DNA of 64,000 bases. It comes from Streptomyces sp. NRRL F-2580 (lineage in GTDB: Bacteria > Actinomycetota > Actinomycetes > Streptomycetales > Streptomycetaceae). Every line of letters starts with the position of its first letter. The first letter of the stretch is position 1. The stretch is from positions 1 through 64,000 of the forward strand of contig NZ_JOIR01000016.1 of NCBI RefSeq assembly GCF_000720115.1, given 5' to 3'. The translations under genes and the position numbers were made by a program. The notes below the pieces were generated by a model. The model searched no databases. It was not told the DNA's origin and was given only the letters and a program-made list of their open reading frames with translations. Shown here in pieces: positions 46,745-55,627 of the stretch.

Positions 46745-47458
46745 ATGACTGCACCAGAGAAGATTCCCAACGCGGGGAAGAAGGCGAAGGACCTCAACGA
46801 GGTCATCCGCTACACCCTGTGGTCCGTCTTCAAGCTGAAGGACGTCCTGCCCGAGAACCGCGCCGGTTTCGCCGACGAGGTCCAGGAGCTGTTCGACCAG
46901 CTGGCCGCCAAGGACATCACCGTCCGCGGCACCTATGACGTCTCCGGCCTGCGCGCCGACGCCGACATCATGATCTGGTGGCACGCGGAGACCGCGGACG
47001 AGCTGCAGACCGCGTACAACCTGTTCCGCCGCACGAAGCTGGGCCGCGCGCTGGAGCCGGTGTGGTCGAACATGGCCCTGCACCGCCCGGCCGAGTTCAA
47101 CAAGTCGCACATCCCGGCCTTCCTGGCCGACGAGGTCGCGCGCGACTACGTCAGCGTGTACCCCTTCGTGCGCAGTTACGACTGGTACCTGCTGCCGGAC
47201 GAGGACCGTCGCCGCATGCTCGCCGACCACGGCAAGATGGCCCGCGGCTACCCCGACGTCCGCGCCAACACCGTCGCCTCCTTCTCGCTGGGCGACTACG
47301 AGTGGATGCTGGCCTTCGAGGCGGACGAGCTGTACCGCATCGTCGACCTCATGCGTCACCTGCGCGCCTCCGAGGCCCGTATGCACGTCCGGGAAGAGGT
47401 GCCCTTCTACACCGGACGCCGCAAGTCCGTCGCCGATCTGGTGGCCGGGCTCGCCTGA
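46745..47458 (+). CDS. hemQ: Coproheme decarboxylase HemQ/ChdC
   Basis: 237-aa member of the chlorite-dismutase superfamily that uses peroxide to decarboxylate coproheme III to haem b, the last step of the coproporphyrin-dependent pathway. The catalytic Tyr is Tyr139 in [11 protein letters not shown] and the proximal His is His162 in [12 protein letters not shown]. It starts 4 bp after hemY, behind TAGGA. Length is typical for the actinobacterial clade. Its presence with hemE and HemY/CgoX indicates the Gram-positive haem route, although the ferrochelatase is not in this window. Confidence 0.95.
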   Translation: MTAPEKIPNAGKKAKDLNEVIRYTLWSVFKLKDVLPENRAGFADEVQELFDQLAAKDITVRGTYDVSGLRADADIMIWWHAETADELQTAYNLFRRTKLGRALEPVWSNMALHRPAEFNKSHIPAFLADEVARDYVSVYPFVRSYDWYLLPDEDRRRMLADHGKMARGYPDVRANTVASFSLGDYEWMLAFEADELYRIVDLMRHLRASEARMHVREEVPFYTGRRKSVADLVAGLA

Positions 47459-47478
47459 TACCTCCCCTGGGGGGAAGG

Positions 47479-47517
47479 ACCGGAGGACGACCACACCGTC
47501 AGGTGAGTTCCTCCGGT
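47479..47517. terminator. Hairpin after hemQ
   Basis: ACCGGAGGA pairs with TCCTCCGGT across a 21-nt loop, between convergent hemQ and the peptidase gene. The large loop makes it weaker than others in the window. Confidence 0.45.
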
Positions 47518-47571
47518 GGATCGGGAGGCCCTGCCCCCGAAACGACGCAGCCGGAGATCCCGCCCGGAAGT

Positions 47572-49212
47572 TCAGACGACTGGCGGCAGCAGCGCCCTGC
47601 GGGCGCTCGCTGCCCGGTCGTCCAGCGACACCGGTGCGGGCTCCGGATGCGGCGCGCACGTGACGCGCCATCCCGGGATGGCGCCCGTCAGCAGATACCG
47701 CTCCACGTGACGGTCCACGCAGTCGTTGCGTCCGCCGACAACTCCGTGCGAGCCGGACCCCGCCTCCGTCACCAGCCCGGCCCCGGCGCCGAGCCGCCGC
47801 TGGAGCTCCAGCGCTCCCGGGTACGGGGTCGCCCCGTCCCGCTCCGCCGCGACCACCAGCGTCCGCGGCAGCCCGACCGGCCCCTCGACCGCCACCGGCC
47901 GCTGCCGCCGGGCCACCGGCCAGGAAGCGCACGGCAGGTTCAGGAAGGCATTGGCCCAGGTCTCGAAGGGGGCCGTGCGGGCCAGCTCGGTGTTGTCGCG
48001 GTCCCAGGTCTCCCAGTCCGCGGGCCAGGGGGCGTCGTTGCACAGCACCGCCGTGTAGACGGCCGTCGCGTTCTCCGCCGCGGCCGCCCCGGCCGGGTCC
48101 GGAGCGGCCTGGGCGGCCAGTTGCGCCGGATCGCCGCGCAGGAAGGCCGCCAGGGCCGACGCCCGCTGCGGCCAGACGTCGTCGTAGTACGCGGCCTGGA
48201 GGTAGGCGGCGCGGAGTTCGCCGGTGCCGACCCGCCCGCCGGCGGGCTTGCGGGCCACCGCGTCCCGGACCCGCTCGAAGCTCGCCTGCACGGCCGCCGG
48301 GGTGGCGCCGAGGCGGTACGTGCCGTGGTGCCGGGCGGCCCAGGCGCGGAAGTCGTACCAGCGGCGCTCGAAGCCGGCCGCCTGGGCGAGGTTGTTGCGG
48401 TACCAGACGCGGCGCGGGTCGGGATCGACCGCCGAGTCCAGGACCATCCGGCGGACGTGGCCCGGGTGGAGGGTGGCGTAGACGGCGCCGAGGTAGGTGC
48501 CGTACGAGGCGCCCAGGAAGGTCAGCCGGTCCTCGCCGAGCGCGGCGCGCAGGACGTGCAGGTCGCGGGCGTTGTTCAGGGTCGAGTAGTACGGCAGGGC
48601 CGCGCCGGCCCGCTGCGCGCAGCCGCGGGCGTAGGCCCGGGCGGCCCCGGCGCGCTGCCTCTTGTACGCGGGGGAGGGCTCGGCCGGCTCCTGGGTGGGG
48701 CCCGTGGCGCGGGCGGCGGGATCCTGGCAGGACAGCGGGGCGGAGCGGCCGACACCGCGCGGGGCGTAGCCGACGAGGTCGTAGGCGGCGGCGATCCGCT
48801 GCCACTCGGGCAGTTCGGCGACGAGCGGGAAGTGCATCCCGGAGGCTCCGGGGCCGCCGGGGTGGTGGACGAGCGCGCCCTGGCGGACGGCTCCGCGGGC
48901 GGGGGTGGCGGCGACCCGGCTGACGGTGAGGGAGATCTGCGGGCCGTGGGGGCGGGCGTAGTCCAGCGGTACGCGCAGCTCGGCGCAGCGGACCGGGCCG
49001 GACAGCCCCTCGACGGCGGGGCAGGCGCGGAAGTCGAGGCGGGCGGTGGCGGCGCGGCGGGCGGCGAGCGCGGCTCCGGCCGACTCGGCGTCGGCGGTGG
49101 CGGTGGCGGCGGCTTTGGCCGACTCGGCCCCGGCGGCCCCGACGGCCGGTGTGCACAGGGCGAGGGAGAGCGCCGCCGCGGCGGCGCCGTGGCGCGCGAG
49201 TCGCGTCCGCAT
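47572..49212 (-). CDS. Secreted TAP-type alpha/beta-hydrolase (tripeptidyl aminopeptidase family)
   Basis: 546-aa exported peptidase. A signal peptide (residues 1-27, LSLALCTPAVGAAGA) is followed by an Ala-rich propeptide-like stretch and the hydrolase domain. Triad: Ser in GASYGTYLG, Asp in AERDGATP and His in GSGSHGVV; the C-terminal TAP-like domain is present. Such enzymes release tripeptides or hydrophobic N-terminal residues outside the cell. ATG 49212. It lies 100 bp downstream of the Cys-tail membrane protein on the same strand and might be co-transcribed with that operon. Confidence 0.88.
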   Translation of the reverse strand: MRTRLARHGAAAAALSLALCTPAVGAAGAESAKAAATATADAESAGAALAARRAATARLDFRACPAVEGLSGPVRCAELRVPLDYARPHGPQISLTVSRVAATPARGAVRQGALVHHPGGPGASGMHFPLVAELPEWQRIAAAYDLVGYAPRGVGRSAPLSCQDPAARATGPTQEPAEPSPAYKRQRAGAARAYARGCAQRAGAALPYYSTLNNARDLHVLRAALGEDRLTFLGASYGTYLGAVYATLHPGHVRRMVLDSAVDPDPRRVWYRNNLAQAAGFERRWYDFRAWAARHHGTYRLGATPAAVQASFERVRDAVARKPAGGRVGTGELRAAYLQAAYYDDVWPQRASALAAFLRGDPAQLAAQAAPDPAGAAAAENATAVYTAVLCNDAPWPADWETWDRDNTELARTAPFETWANAFLNLPCASWPVARRQRPVAVEGPVGLPRTLVVAAERDGATPYPGALELQRRLGAGAGLVTEAGSGSHGVVGGRNDCVDRHVERYLLTGAIPGWRVTCAPHPEPAPVSLDDRAASARRALLPPVV

Positions 49213-49312
49213 GACGGGGGCCTGCCTCTCATCGTATGAAGTGATGAGAGGCCGGGCCGTGTCCGTTGTAAAGGATCACCGGCGGGTGTCCGCCGTGGCC
49301 CCCCTCGGCCCA

Positions 49313-50371
49313 TCAGGAACTGCTGCTGGAACAGCTCGAACTCGAACTGCTGGAACAGCTGGAGCCCGAACTGCTCGAACAACTGGAACCGGAGGAGCTG
49401 CCGCAGCTCGAACCGCTGCCGCCGGAGCAGCCGGAGCCGCTGCCCCCGCAGCCGCTGCCGGCGGAACCGCAGCCACCGCCCGAGGCCCCGCAGCCCGAGC
49501 CCCCGCTCCCGCCGTCGCTCGCGGCGCACCAGACCACCGGCAGCAGCATGTCCGAGGAATGGGACGACGAGCCGTGGGTGTGGGTGTGGTGGGAGCGGGC
49601 GCCCGACTGCGCGGCGGCCAGCCGGGTGCCGCGGGCGGCGGGCACCAGCTGCTGCCGCAGGTACGGGTCGCGCAGGCCGCGCAGCCCGAACAGGGCGGTC
49701 TGGACGTGCGGGGTCCGGTCGTTCACGTACGCGGAACGCAGCGCCCGCAGCGCCCGCAGCCCCGCCCCGGTGATCCGGCTTCTGGCCCGGACCGAGCCGA
49801 TCACGCCCACGACGATGCCGATCACCAGCACCGGCAGCACCTTCACGATGAACGGCACCTGGGCGCCGCTGTCGAGGGCGAGCCCCACGAAGGTCAGCAC
49901 CAGCGACACCGGGATCAGGAGCGCGCACACGACGGTCTGGACCAGCCCCCAGCGGCGCCGGCTCCGCCCGGATCCGGGCGGGCGGACCAGCCCGCGGTCG
50001 GCCAGCGCGTCCCCGATCTCCTGGACGGCCGGGTCGCACATGGCGGCGTAGCGCACCTGGTAGAGCCAGCCCGAGGGAGCTCCCGCGTAGGCCTGGAGCA
50101 CGGCGCGCTCGGCCGGGTCGGTGGCCCGCGCCCCGGGACGCACCTGGACGATGCCCGGACCGCCGACCACGAGGCGGCCGTCGCCGAGCATCGAGACGAG
50201 CGCGGCGTCCACGACGGTGGCGGGCCCGCCCACCACGAAGGCGGCCTCGGACAGGTCGTGGAGAGCGGCCGCGGGTCCCGCCGTGGCGGGGCGGCCCCTG
50301 CGCACCCCGCGCAGCAGCAGGAAGGAGGAGACGGCGACGGCGGTCCAGAGCGCCACGGCGAGGAGGTTCAT
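49313..50371 (-). CDS. TIGR04222-type membrane protein with periodic Cys/Ser/Gly tail
   Basis: 352-aa protein. TM1 at 3-22; a soluble domain of about 110 aa I recognise as TIGR04222-like; TM2 141-166 and TM3 172-194; then a basic segment, a His-rich stretch (HHTHTHG at 261-267) and a low-complexity tail. The tail has Cys at 294, 301, 308, 315, 323, 331, 339 and 347, spaced 7,7,7,8,8,8,8, in Gly/Ser that becomes pure Ser at the end. Positive residues after TM1 and TM3 predict a cytoplasmic tail. ATG 50371 overlaps the DUF692 stop (ATGA), so the two proteins are made together. The tail is a likely substrate of that enzyme; this is inference. Confidence 0.85.
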   Translation of the reverse strand: MNLLAVALWTAVAVSSFLLLRGVRRGRPATAGPAAALHDLSEAAFVVGGPATVVDAALVSMLGDGRLVVGGPGIVQVRPGARATDPAERAVLQAYAGAPSGWLYQVRYAAMCDPAVQEIGDALADRGLVRPPGSGRSRRRWGLVQTVVCALLIPVSLVLTFVGLALDSGAQVPFIVKVLPVLVIGIVVGVIGSVRARSRITGAGLRALRALRSAYVNDRTPHVQTALFGLRGLRDPYLRQQLVPAARGTRLAAAQSGARSHHTHTHGSSSHSSDMLLPVVWCAASDGGSGGSGCGASGGGCGSAGSGCGGSGSGCSGGSGSSCGSSSGSSCSSSSGSSCSSSSSSSCSSSSS

Positions 50372-51771
50372 GCCGCCCTCCCCGCGAGGGCGCGGGCCCA
50401 GCGGACGACCCGGCGGGGCGGCCGCACCCCGGCCCGTTCCCGCCACCAGGCGGTGAGCCGGCGCCGGGCGGCCGGATCGGCCGGCAGGTCCTGGATCAGC
50501 AGGTGTTCGGCGAAGTCCAGCGCGTCCCGCCGGTATCCGGCGGTCATCGGGCGGCCCTTGGCGTACGCGAGGAAGGCCTCGCGGTACGGGCCGCTGCCGC
50601 CCAGGAGCCCGGGCAGCTCCGGAGCCACCTTGGCCACCACGTCGGCCCGCTTGGCGGCCAGCGCCCGGGCCTGCACCCGGACGCGCCCGCGGTCGAAGCC
50701 CTCGGGTACGGGGGTCCCGGCCACCAGCGCCGACAGCAGCGCGGCCTGCCCGAGCGCGACCCGGGTCCGGACCGGCTCGGTGGCGACGGGGAGCCCGGGC
50801 CCGGCGGCGGCCTCCGGTGCGGCCTCCTGCCGGGCGGCGGCTTCGCGCACACCCTCTTGCCGGGCGGCGGCTTCGCGCACGCCCTCCTGCCCGGCGGCGG
50901 CCTCCGATACGGCTGCGGCTTCCGGCGCGGGCTCCGCCCGGAGCCCCGCTGCGGGGCCGGCCGTCACCACCGCCCGGATCGCCTCCAGTTCGCCCGCGAG
51001 CTCCGCCTCCGGCGGGAAGTCGTCGTCCCGCTCCAGCAGCACGCCCGGCGGGTCCACCCGCGAGCGGAGCGCGGCGAGCAGGTCGAGGACCACCGGCGGC
51101 ACCGGGTGCGCGTGCGTGTCGTGCCAGACGCCGCCCCGCTCGACCCCGCCCGCCACGTGCACGTACGCCAGCGCCTCCAACGGGATCGCGTCCAGGACGG
51201 CCGCCGGGTCCTCGCCCCGGTTGACCCGGTTGGTGTGCAGGTTGGCCACGTCGATGAGCAGCCGGACACCGGTCCGCTCGACCAGCTCCGTGAGGAACTG
51301 CCCCTCGGTCAGCTCCTCGCCCGGCCACGAGAACAGCGCCGCGATGTTCTCCAGCGCCAGCGGTACGGGCAGCGCGTCCTGCGCGATCCGTACGTTCTCG
51401 CACAGCACGTCCAGCGCGTCGCGCGTGCGCGGCACCGGCAGCAGGTGCCCGGCCTCCAGCACCGGCGAGGAGGTCCGTACGAAGGCGATGTGCTCGGTGA
51501 CGAGCGGCGCCCCCAGCGCCACCGCCCGCTCGCCGAGCGCCGCGAGCTTCGCCGGGTCCGGCCGGTCGGCGCCGCCGAGGCCGAGCGAGACCCCGTGCGG
51601 CACGACGCTCGTGCCGCGCTCGCGCAGCCGCAGCAGTGCCTCGGGCAGGTGCCCCGAGCAGATGTTCTCGGCCACCACCTCGACCCAGTCGAGGCCGGGC
51701 AGCCGCTCGACGGCGTCCGCGATCTCCGGCCGCCAGCCGATGCCCACCCCCAGGTGTGCCATGGGCTTCAT
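50368..51771 (-). CDS. DUF692 (MNIO-family) putative peptide-modifying iron enzyme with C-terminal partner domain
   Basis: 467-aa protein. Residues 1-270 are a DUF692 TIM barrel, the multinuclear non-haem iron oxidative enzyme (MNIO) family of MbnB, TglH and ChrH, which modify Cys in ribosomal peptides. Candidate metal ligands: His59 (VVPHGVSLG), Glu93/His94 (VTEHIAF), Glu141/Asn142 (LENIAALF), Asp174 and His179 (IDVANLHTN), His205 (YVHVAGG), Asp218/His220 (HDTHAHP), Glu247 (LLERDDDF). A 10-residue-repeat linker (about 275-330) joins a helical C-terminal domain (about 345-467) known from SCO6045-type proteins, perhaps replacing the separate partner protein (MbnC/TglI). ATG 51771 follows GAGGGGAC. 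Upstream gene of the coupled pair. Confidence 0.88.
   Translation of the reverse strand: MKPMAHLGVGIGWRPEIADAVERLPGLDWVEVVAENICSGHLPEALLRLRERGTSVVPHGVSLGLGGADRPDPAKLAALGERAVALGAPLVTEHIAFVRTSSPVLEAGHLLPVPRTRDALDVLCENVRIAQDALPVPLALENIAALFSWPGEELTEGQFLTELVERTGVRLLIDVANLHTNRVNRGEDPAAVLDAIPLEALAYVHVAGGVERGGVWHDTHAHPVPPVVLDLLAALRSRVDPPGVLLERDDDFPPEAELAGELEAIRAVVTAGPAAGLRAEPAPEAAAVSEAAAGQEGVREAAARQEGVREAAARQEAAPEAAAGPGLPVATEPVRTRVALGQAALLSALVAGTPVPEGFDRGRVRVQARALAAKRADVVAKVAPELPGLLGGSGPYREAFLAYAKGRPMTAGYRRDALDFAEHLLIQDLPADPAARRRLTAWWRERAGVRPPRRVVRWARALAGRAA
50824..50913 (-). repeat. Three 30-bp tandem repeats in the DUF692 linker
   Basis: Units at 50824-50853, 50854-50883 and 50884-50913; the first two differ at two bases, the third is more diverged. 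They encode [10 protein letters not shown] repeats, likely helical and charged, between the enzyme and partner domains. Confidence 0.85.
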
Positions 51772-51904
51772 GTCCCCTCGCCCCCTCTCAACGCATCGTG
51801 TGCCGATGTCATGGCCCCGGCGCGGTCGCGCCAACCGCAGCGGGGGACGTTCAGAGCAACATTTGAGGTTCCCGCGAACGCGCAGGGTCTTCGGGGCGAC
51901 GCCG

Positions 51905-52657
51905 TCAGAGCCGGGCGCGCAGCGCCGGATGGTCGGCGACCACCGTCGCGCTGCCCGGCGCGATCTCGGTGAACCCGGCGTCGCGGACCACCGGCAGCCC
52001 GGTCCCGGTCAGTTCCGCCCACCGCTCGCGCGCGGCCGTCCGTACGGCCAGCCGGAAGCCGGCGTCCCGCCAGGCGGCCCGCTCCGCGCCGGTCAGCTCC
52101 CACCACGCCAGCTGCGCCGCGTGCCCGGCCTGCGCCATCGCCTTGCCGGCCGACATGTCGAGGCCGGGGTTGAGCCACAGCACCGGCAGCTCCGGGTCCT
52201 CGACCGCGGCCACCGGCTCCGGATCGTCCAGATCGGTACCCGACACCTGGAGCTTCGCGAGCTCCTTGGGCCAGCCGTCCAGGGGCACCGGCGGGAAGAC
52301 CCGTACCTCCGAGGTGTCACCGTGCACCGTGACGCCCGGCAGGGTCTGCGCCTTGCGCCACTCCGCCCCGCGGGCGCGCCGGACCACCTTGCGGATCCGC
52401 GCGTCCTGCCAGTCGCGGACCGCCTCGGCCCACTCGCCCTCGCCCTGCGCCCGCTCGTCGGTGAGCAGGACCAGCACCGCGCGGGCCGCCGTCTCCAGGG
52501 CGTCGGTCCGGGCCGGCGGCTCGGCCTTCTCGATCCGGACCACCAGCGGCAGGACGAACTGCGGGGCCTCGTCGCGCAGGGCGTGCTCCTGCCGGAACGG
52601 GCTGTCCGCGCCGACCGCGGGCACGTCGGAGATGTCGTTCGTGTGCTGGCTGCTCAT
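51905..52657 (-). CDS. Peptidyl-tRNA hydrolase type 2-like protein
   Basis: 250-aa protein whose C-terminal half carries a Pth2 signature ([20 protein letters not shown], about residues 160-179), with the Lys/Gln/His pattern of archaeal and eukaryotic Pth2. The N-terminal half ([20 protein letters not shown] onward) is an actinobacterial extension of unknown role. Bacteria normally use the unrelated Pth1, so this is an additional or alternative enzyme. ATG 52657 is picked as the likely start; an in-frame start at 52681 is possible. It lies 133 bp before the DUF692 gene on the same strand and is divergent from AIM24. Confidence 0.75.
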   Translation of the reverse strand: MSSQHTNDISDVPAVGADSPFRQEHALRDEAPQFVLPLVVRIEKAEPPARTDALETAARAVLVLLTDERAQGEGEWAEAVRDWQDARIRKVVRRARGAEWRKAQTLPGVTVHGDTSEVRVFPPVPLDGWPKELAKLQVSGTDLDDPEPVAAVEDPELPVLWLNPGLDMSAGKAMAQAGHAAQLAWWELTGAERAAWRDAGFRLAVRTAARERWAELTGTGLPVVRDAGFTEIAPGSATVVADHPALRARL

Positions 52658-52728
52658 CCCGCCAAGGATGCCAGGCTCCACCTCAAGGAGGATGTCCCGG
52701 GTGCTCGCCGCGGGTGAGGATCGACGGC

Positions 52729-53403
52729 ATGAAGAGTGATCTTTTCGCGTCCGAGAACCTGGCCCAGGCCGCCGTCACCCCCGGCATGAGCCTGCAGAAC
52801 GCCAAGTCCGTCAAGTACAACGTCAACGGTGAAATGCTGGCCCGTCAGGGCTCGATGGTCGCCTTCCGCGGCAACCTCCAGTTCGAGCGCAAGGGCCAGG
52901 GCATAGGCGGCATGCTCAAGCGCGCCGTGACGGGCGAGGGCTTGGCGCTCATGTCCGTACGCGGCCAGGGCGAGGCCTGGTTCGCCCACCAGGCGGCCAA
53001 CTGCTTCATCATCGACTTCGAGCCGGGCGACGCCCTCACCGTCAACGGCCGCAACGTGCTCTGTTTCGACCCCACCCTGTCCTACGAGATCAAGATGGTG
53101 AAGGGCGCCGGCATGACCGGCGGCGGCCTCTTCAACAGCGTCTTCACCGGCACCGGCAAGCTCGCCGTGATCTGCGACGGCAACCCGATCATCATCCCGG
53201 TCACCGCCCAGGCCCCGGTCTACGTCGACACGGACGCGGTCGTCGGCTGGAGCGCCCAGCTGGAGACCGGCCTGCACCGCTCCCAGTCGGTCGGCTCGAT
53301 GATCCGCGGCGGCTCCGGCGAGGCCGTCCAGCTGATGCTGCGCGGCGAGGGCTTCGTCATCGTCCGCCCGAGCGAGGTCACCGAGACGGCGGCCGCGCAC
53401 TGA
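52729..53403 (+). CDS. AIM24 family protein
   Basis: 224-aa all-beta protein of the AIM24/TerD-independent family, recognised by VKYNVNGEMLARQGSMVAF and GEGLALMSVRGQGEAWFA. It repeats a beta-helix-like pattern and has no signal peptide. The yeast namesake supports mitochondrial inner-membrane organisation; bacterial roles are unknown. ATG 52729 has GAGGA 8 nt upstream. Its stop abuts the start of an ABC ATPase, so the three genes AIM24-ATPase-permease likely form one operon. Confidence 0.82.
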   Translation: MKSDLFASENLAQAAVTPGMSLQNAKSVKYNVNGEMLARQGSMVAFRGNLQFERKGQGIGGMLKRAVTGEGLALMSVRGQGEAWFAHQAANCFIIDFEPGDALTVNGRNVLCFDPTLSYEIKMVKGAGMTGGGLFNSVFTGTGKLAVICDGNPIIIPVTAQAPVYVDTDAVVGWSAQLETGLHRSQSVGSMIRGGSGEAVQLMLRGEGFVIVRPSEVTETAAAH

Positions 53404-53414
53404 ACCTCACCGGT

Positions 53415-54215
53415 GTGGGCCGGCGTTACGGGCGGACCCGTCCCTGGGTGCTGCGCGGGGTCTCGCTGGAGCTGCCGCCCGGAGCCCTCGTACGGATCGA
53501 GGGCGGCAACGGCGGCGGCAAGTCCACCCTGCTGCGGCTCGTCGCCGGGATCGACACGCCGACCGAGGGGCGCGTCGACGGCCGCCCGCGCCGCACGGCC
53601 TACGTACCCGAGCGCTTCCCGGCGGCGCTGCCGCTCACGGCCGTCTCCTACCTGACCCACCTGGGCCGGGTGCACGGGCTCGGGCGGACCGTGGCGGCCC
53701 GGCGGGCGGAGCACTGGATGGACCGGTTCGGGGCCGCCGGGCACGCCCGCACCCCGATGGCCGAACTGTCCAAGGGGACCAGCCAGAAGGTGGCCGTCGC
53801 CCAGGCCCTGCTCGCCGAGCCGGATCTCCTCGTCCTCGACGAAGCCTGGACCGGGCTGGACGCCGCGGCCCGCGCAGAGCTGGACCTCGCCGTCGCCGAA
53901 CGCACCGCCTCCGGAGCCACTGTGGTGTTCGTCGACCACGACCCGGGCCGGCTCGCGGGCGCCCCCGACGCGCACCACCGGGTCGAGGGGGCCGCGCTGG
54001 TTCCCGTTCCCCGGTCAGGGCCGGCGGGGCCCCGCGTACGGATCCGCGCCGCCGGGACGCCCGGCGGCCCGCTGCCGCCGGGGCTCGACGGGCGTCCCGG
54101 CCCCGACGGCGCCGTGGTGCTGACCGTGGACGGCGCCCGCTCCGACGAGGTCCTGCGCGTCCTGCTCACCGCCCGGCCGCCCTGGCACGTCCGCGCCGTG
54201 GAGGAACTGCCGTGA
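53415..54215 (+). CDS. ABC transporter ATP-binding protein (exporter type)
   Basis: 266-aa ATPase. Walker A is GGNGGGKST, the signature is LSKGTSQKVAV (LSKG in place of LSGG, as in CcmA- and BcrA-like exporters), Walker B LLVLDEAWTGLD and switch His in FVDHD. After residue 190 there is a non-conserved Pro/Gly-rich C-terminus. GTG 53415 lacks a ribosome site; a CTG at 53400 overlapping the AIM24 stop (CTGA) could be the real coupled start and would add NLTG residues typical of this fold. Partner permease follows with a 4-nt overlap. Confidence 0.85.
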   Translation: MGRRYGRTRPWVLRGVSLELPPGALVRIEGGNGGGKSTLLRLVAGIDTPTEGRVDGRPRRTAYVPERFPAALPLTAVSYLTHLGRVHGLGRTVAARRAEHWMDRFGAAGHARTPMAELSKGTSQKVAVAQALLAEPDLLVLDEAWTGLDAAARAELDLAVAERTASGATVVFVDHDPGRLAGAPDAHHRVEGAALVPVPRSGPAGPRVRIRAAGTPGGPLPPGLDGRPGPDGAVVLTVDGARSDEVLRVLLTARPPWHVRAVEELP

Positions 54216-54862
54216 CCGCTCTGCTCCGCTACCAGGGCGCCCTGCTGCTGCGCTCCCAGCGCTGGCTCGCCCCCTTCGCCCTGTACGCCGCCTTCGTGGC
54301 CGTCGGGATCCGGCCGGGCGACCCGGTACTGGACTCCCTCGGCTACGCGGCCGTGGGCCTGGTCCCGCTCACGGCCTGGCTGGTCCGGATCTGCGTCGGC
54401 AACGAGCCGGCCGCGGCCCGCGACGTCACGGCCGCCGCAGCCGGTCCGGTACGGGTGCACGCGGCGGCCCTGCTCACCGCCCTCGCCGGGGCGCTGCTCA
54501 CCGGCGCGGCGGGCGCGGCCGTGGCGCTGCTGCTCGGTGACGGGACCGGGCCCGACCCCGCCCGGACCGCCCTTTCGGGCGGCCTGACGGTGGCGGTGTG
54601 CGCGCTGACCGGCGCCGCCGTGGGGGCGCTGTGCAGCAGGCCGCTGGTGCGGCGCCGCGGCTACGGGGTCCTGGCCGCGGCCCTCGGCTCCCTGCTGGCC
54701 CTGGTCCTCGCGCCCTCCCCGGCCCGCGGTGCGCTGTCCGCCCTGGTCGCGGGGGCGCGCTCGGGCTGCGCACCGCTGCCCCTCGCGGCCTTCGCGGGGG
54801 CGCTGCTGCTGGCGGGCGCGGCGGGTGCGGCGGCCTGCCTCGCCGCCGCGCGGAACGCCTAG
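54212..54862 (+). CDS. Small membrane protein, likely permease of the ABC exporter
   Basis: 216-aa protein with about six hydrophobic segments, very Ala/Leu-rich (for example ALLTGAAGAAVALLLG and GVLAAALGSLLALVLAP). GTG 54212 overlaps the ATPase stop (GTGA). No domain is recognisable beyond an ABC-2-like layout; the partner role is inferred from coupling. Substrate unknown. Confidence 0.75.
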   Translation: MTALLRYQGALLLRSQRWLAPFALYAAFVAVGIRPGDPVLDSLGYAAVGLVPLTAWLVRICVGNEPAAARDVTAAAAGPVRVHAAALLTALAGALLTGAAGAAVALLLGDGTGPDPARTALSGGLTVAVCALTGAAVGALCSRPLVRRRGYGVLAAALGSLLALVLAPSPARGALSALVAGARSGCAPLPLAAFAGALLLAGAAGAAACLAAARNA

Positions 54863-55079
54863 AACGGGTCCGCGAAGCCCGGGCCGGCCCCGGCGCGGCC
54901 GGCTCGGCGGCCACCGGGCAGATGGCTGCCCGGCCGCCGCCATTCGTAGGTTCTCGCAGTTCCAAAGAGTGATGACTCATGGCTTCCGGTGACCATTCCG
55001 TCGGGTGCGGGGATGCCCGTTCCCGTAGAAGTGGCCACGCTGCATGCAGCGGAGGGCCTCCCTCCAGGAAAGGAAGCAC

Positions 55080-55577
55080 ATGAAGAAGCTGGCTTGGGCC
55101 GCGCGGGGCATGTCGGTCGTATCGGGAGCGGTACTGCTCGGGGCGCTCATGGTCCCGTCCGCGGTCGCCGACGACGGCCCGGGGACCGCGGATCCCAGCA
55201 GTTCCATGGCTGCGGGCAAGAAGTGCGGCGCCCGCGACGTCAGCTCTGCCGCTCCGGACTACGTCAACTTCCCGGACGGCGTGATCTTCCGTGTCGCGAG
55301 CGACGCGCAAGGACACGCGTTCCTCAACGACAGCCGGAACCCGGGCGTGTGGATCAACCTGGGCCTCCTCGACAACGCGCCGGACTGCGTCATCGGCACC
55401 GCGACCTCGGTCACCGAGAGCAACCCGGGTCTGCTCTACATCACGTTGCTGACCCGCGACGGGGCACAGCACCAGGCCGTGTGCACCAGCGACAGCACGC
55501 CTTTCGCGCCGTCGACCATCGTGGCGGCGTGCGGCACCGGGTTCTCGCCCCTGCCGAACACCCCCGTCAAGCGGTAG
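55080..55577 (+). CDS. Small secreted protein of unknown function
   Basis: 165-aa exported protein. A signal peptide (KKLAWAARGMSVVSGAVLLG) ends at a likely signal peptidase I site SAVA-DD (about residue 31). The mature part has four Cys that could form two disulfides (KKCGARD, PDCVIG, AVCTSD, AACGTG). ATG 55080 follows AAGGAAG. Not recognised as a known family. A strong bidirectional terminator follows. Confidence 0.78.
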   Translation: MKKLAWAARGMSVVSGAVLLGALMVPSAVADDGPGTADPSSSMAAGKKCGARDVSSAAPDYVNFPDGVIFRVASDAQGHAFLNDSRNPGVWINLGLLDNAPDCVIGTATSVTESNPGLLYITLLTRDGAQHQAVCTSDSTPFAPSTIVAACGTGFSPLPNTPVKR

Positions 55578-55586
55578 GTCAGGACT

Positions 55587-55627
55587 CTGAGGGGTGCCGT
55601 GCCGACAGGCGGCACGGTACCCCTCAG
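55587..55627. terminator. Bidirectional terminator after the secreted protein
   Basis: Seventeen-base arms (55587-55603 and 55611-55627) pair with only one G-T wobble around a 7-nt loop. It overlaps the last codon and stop of the convergent minus-strand gene (55624). Confidence 0.85.

Noticed and set aside
49046..52717. 1223-codon plus-strand open frame across 49-52.7 kb
   Set aside because: Shadow of four minus-strand genes; low-complexity Ser/Arg/Pro translation.
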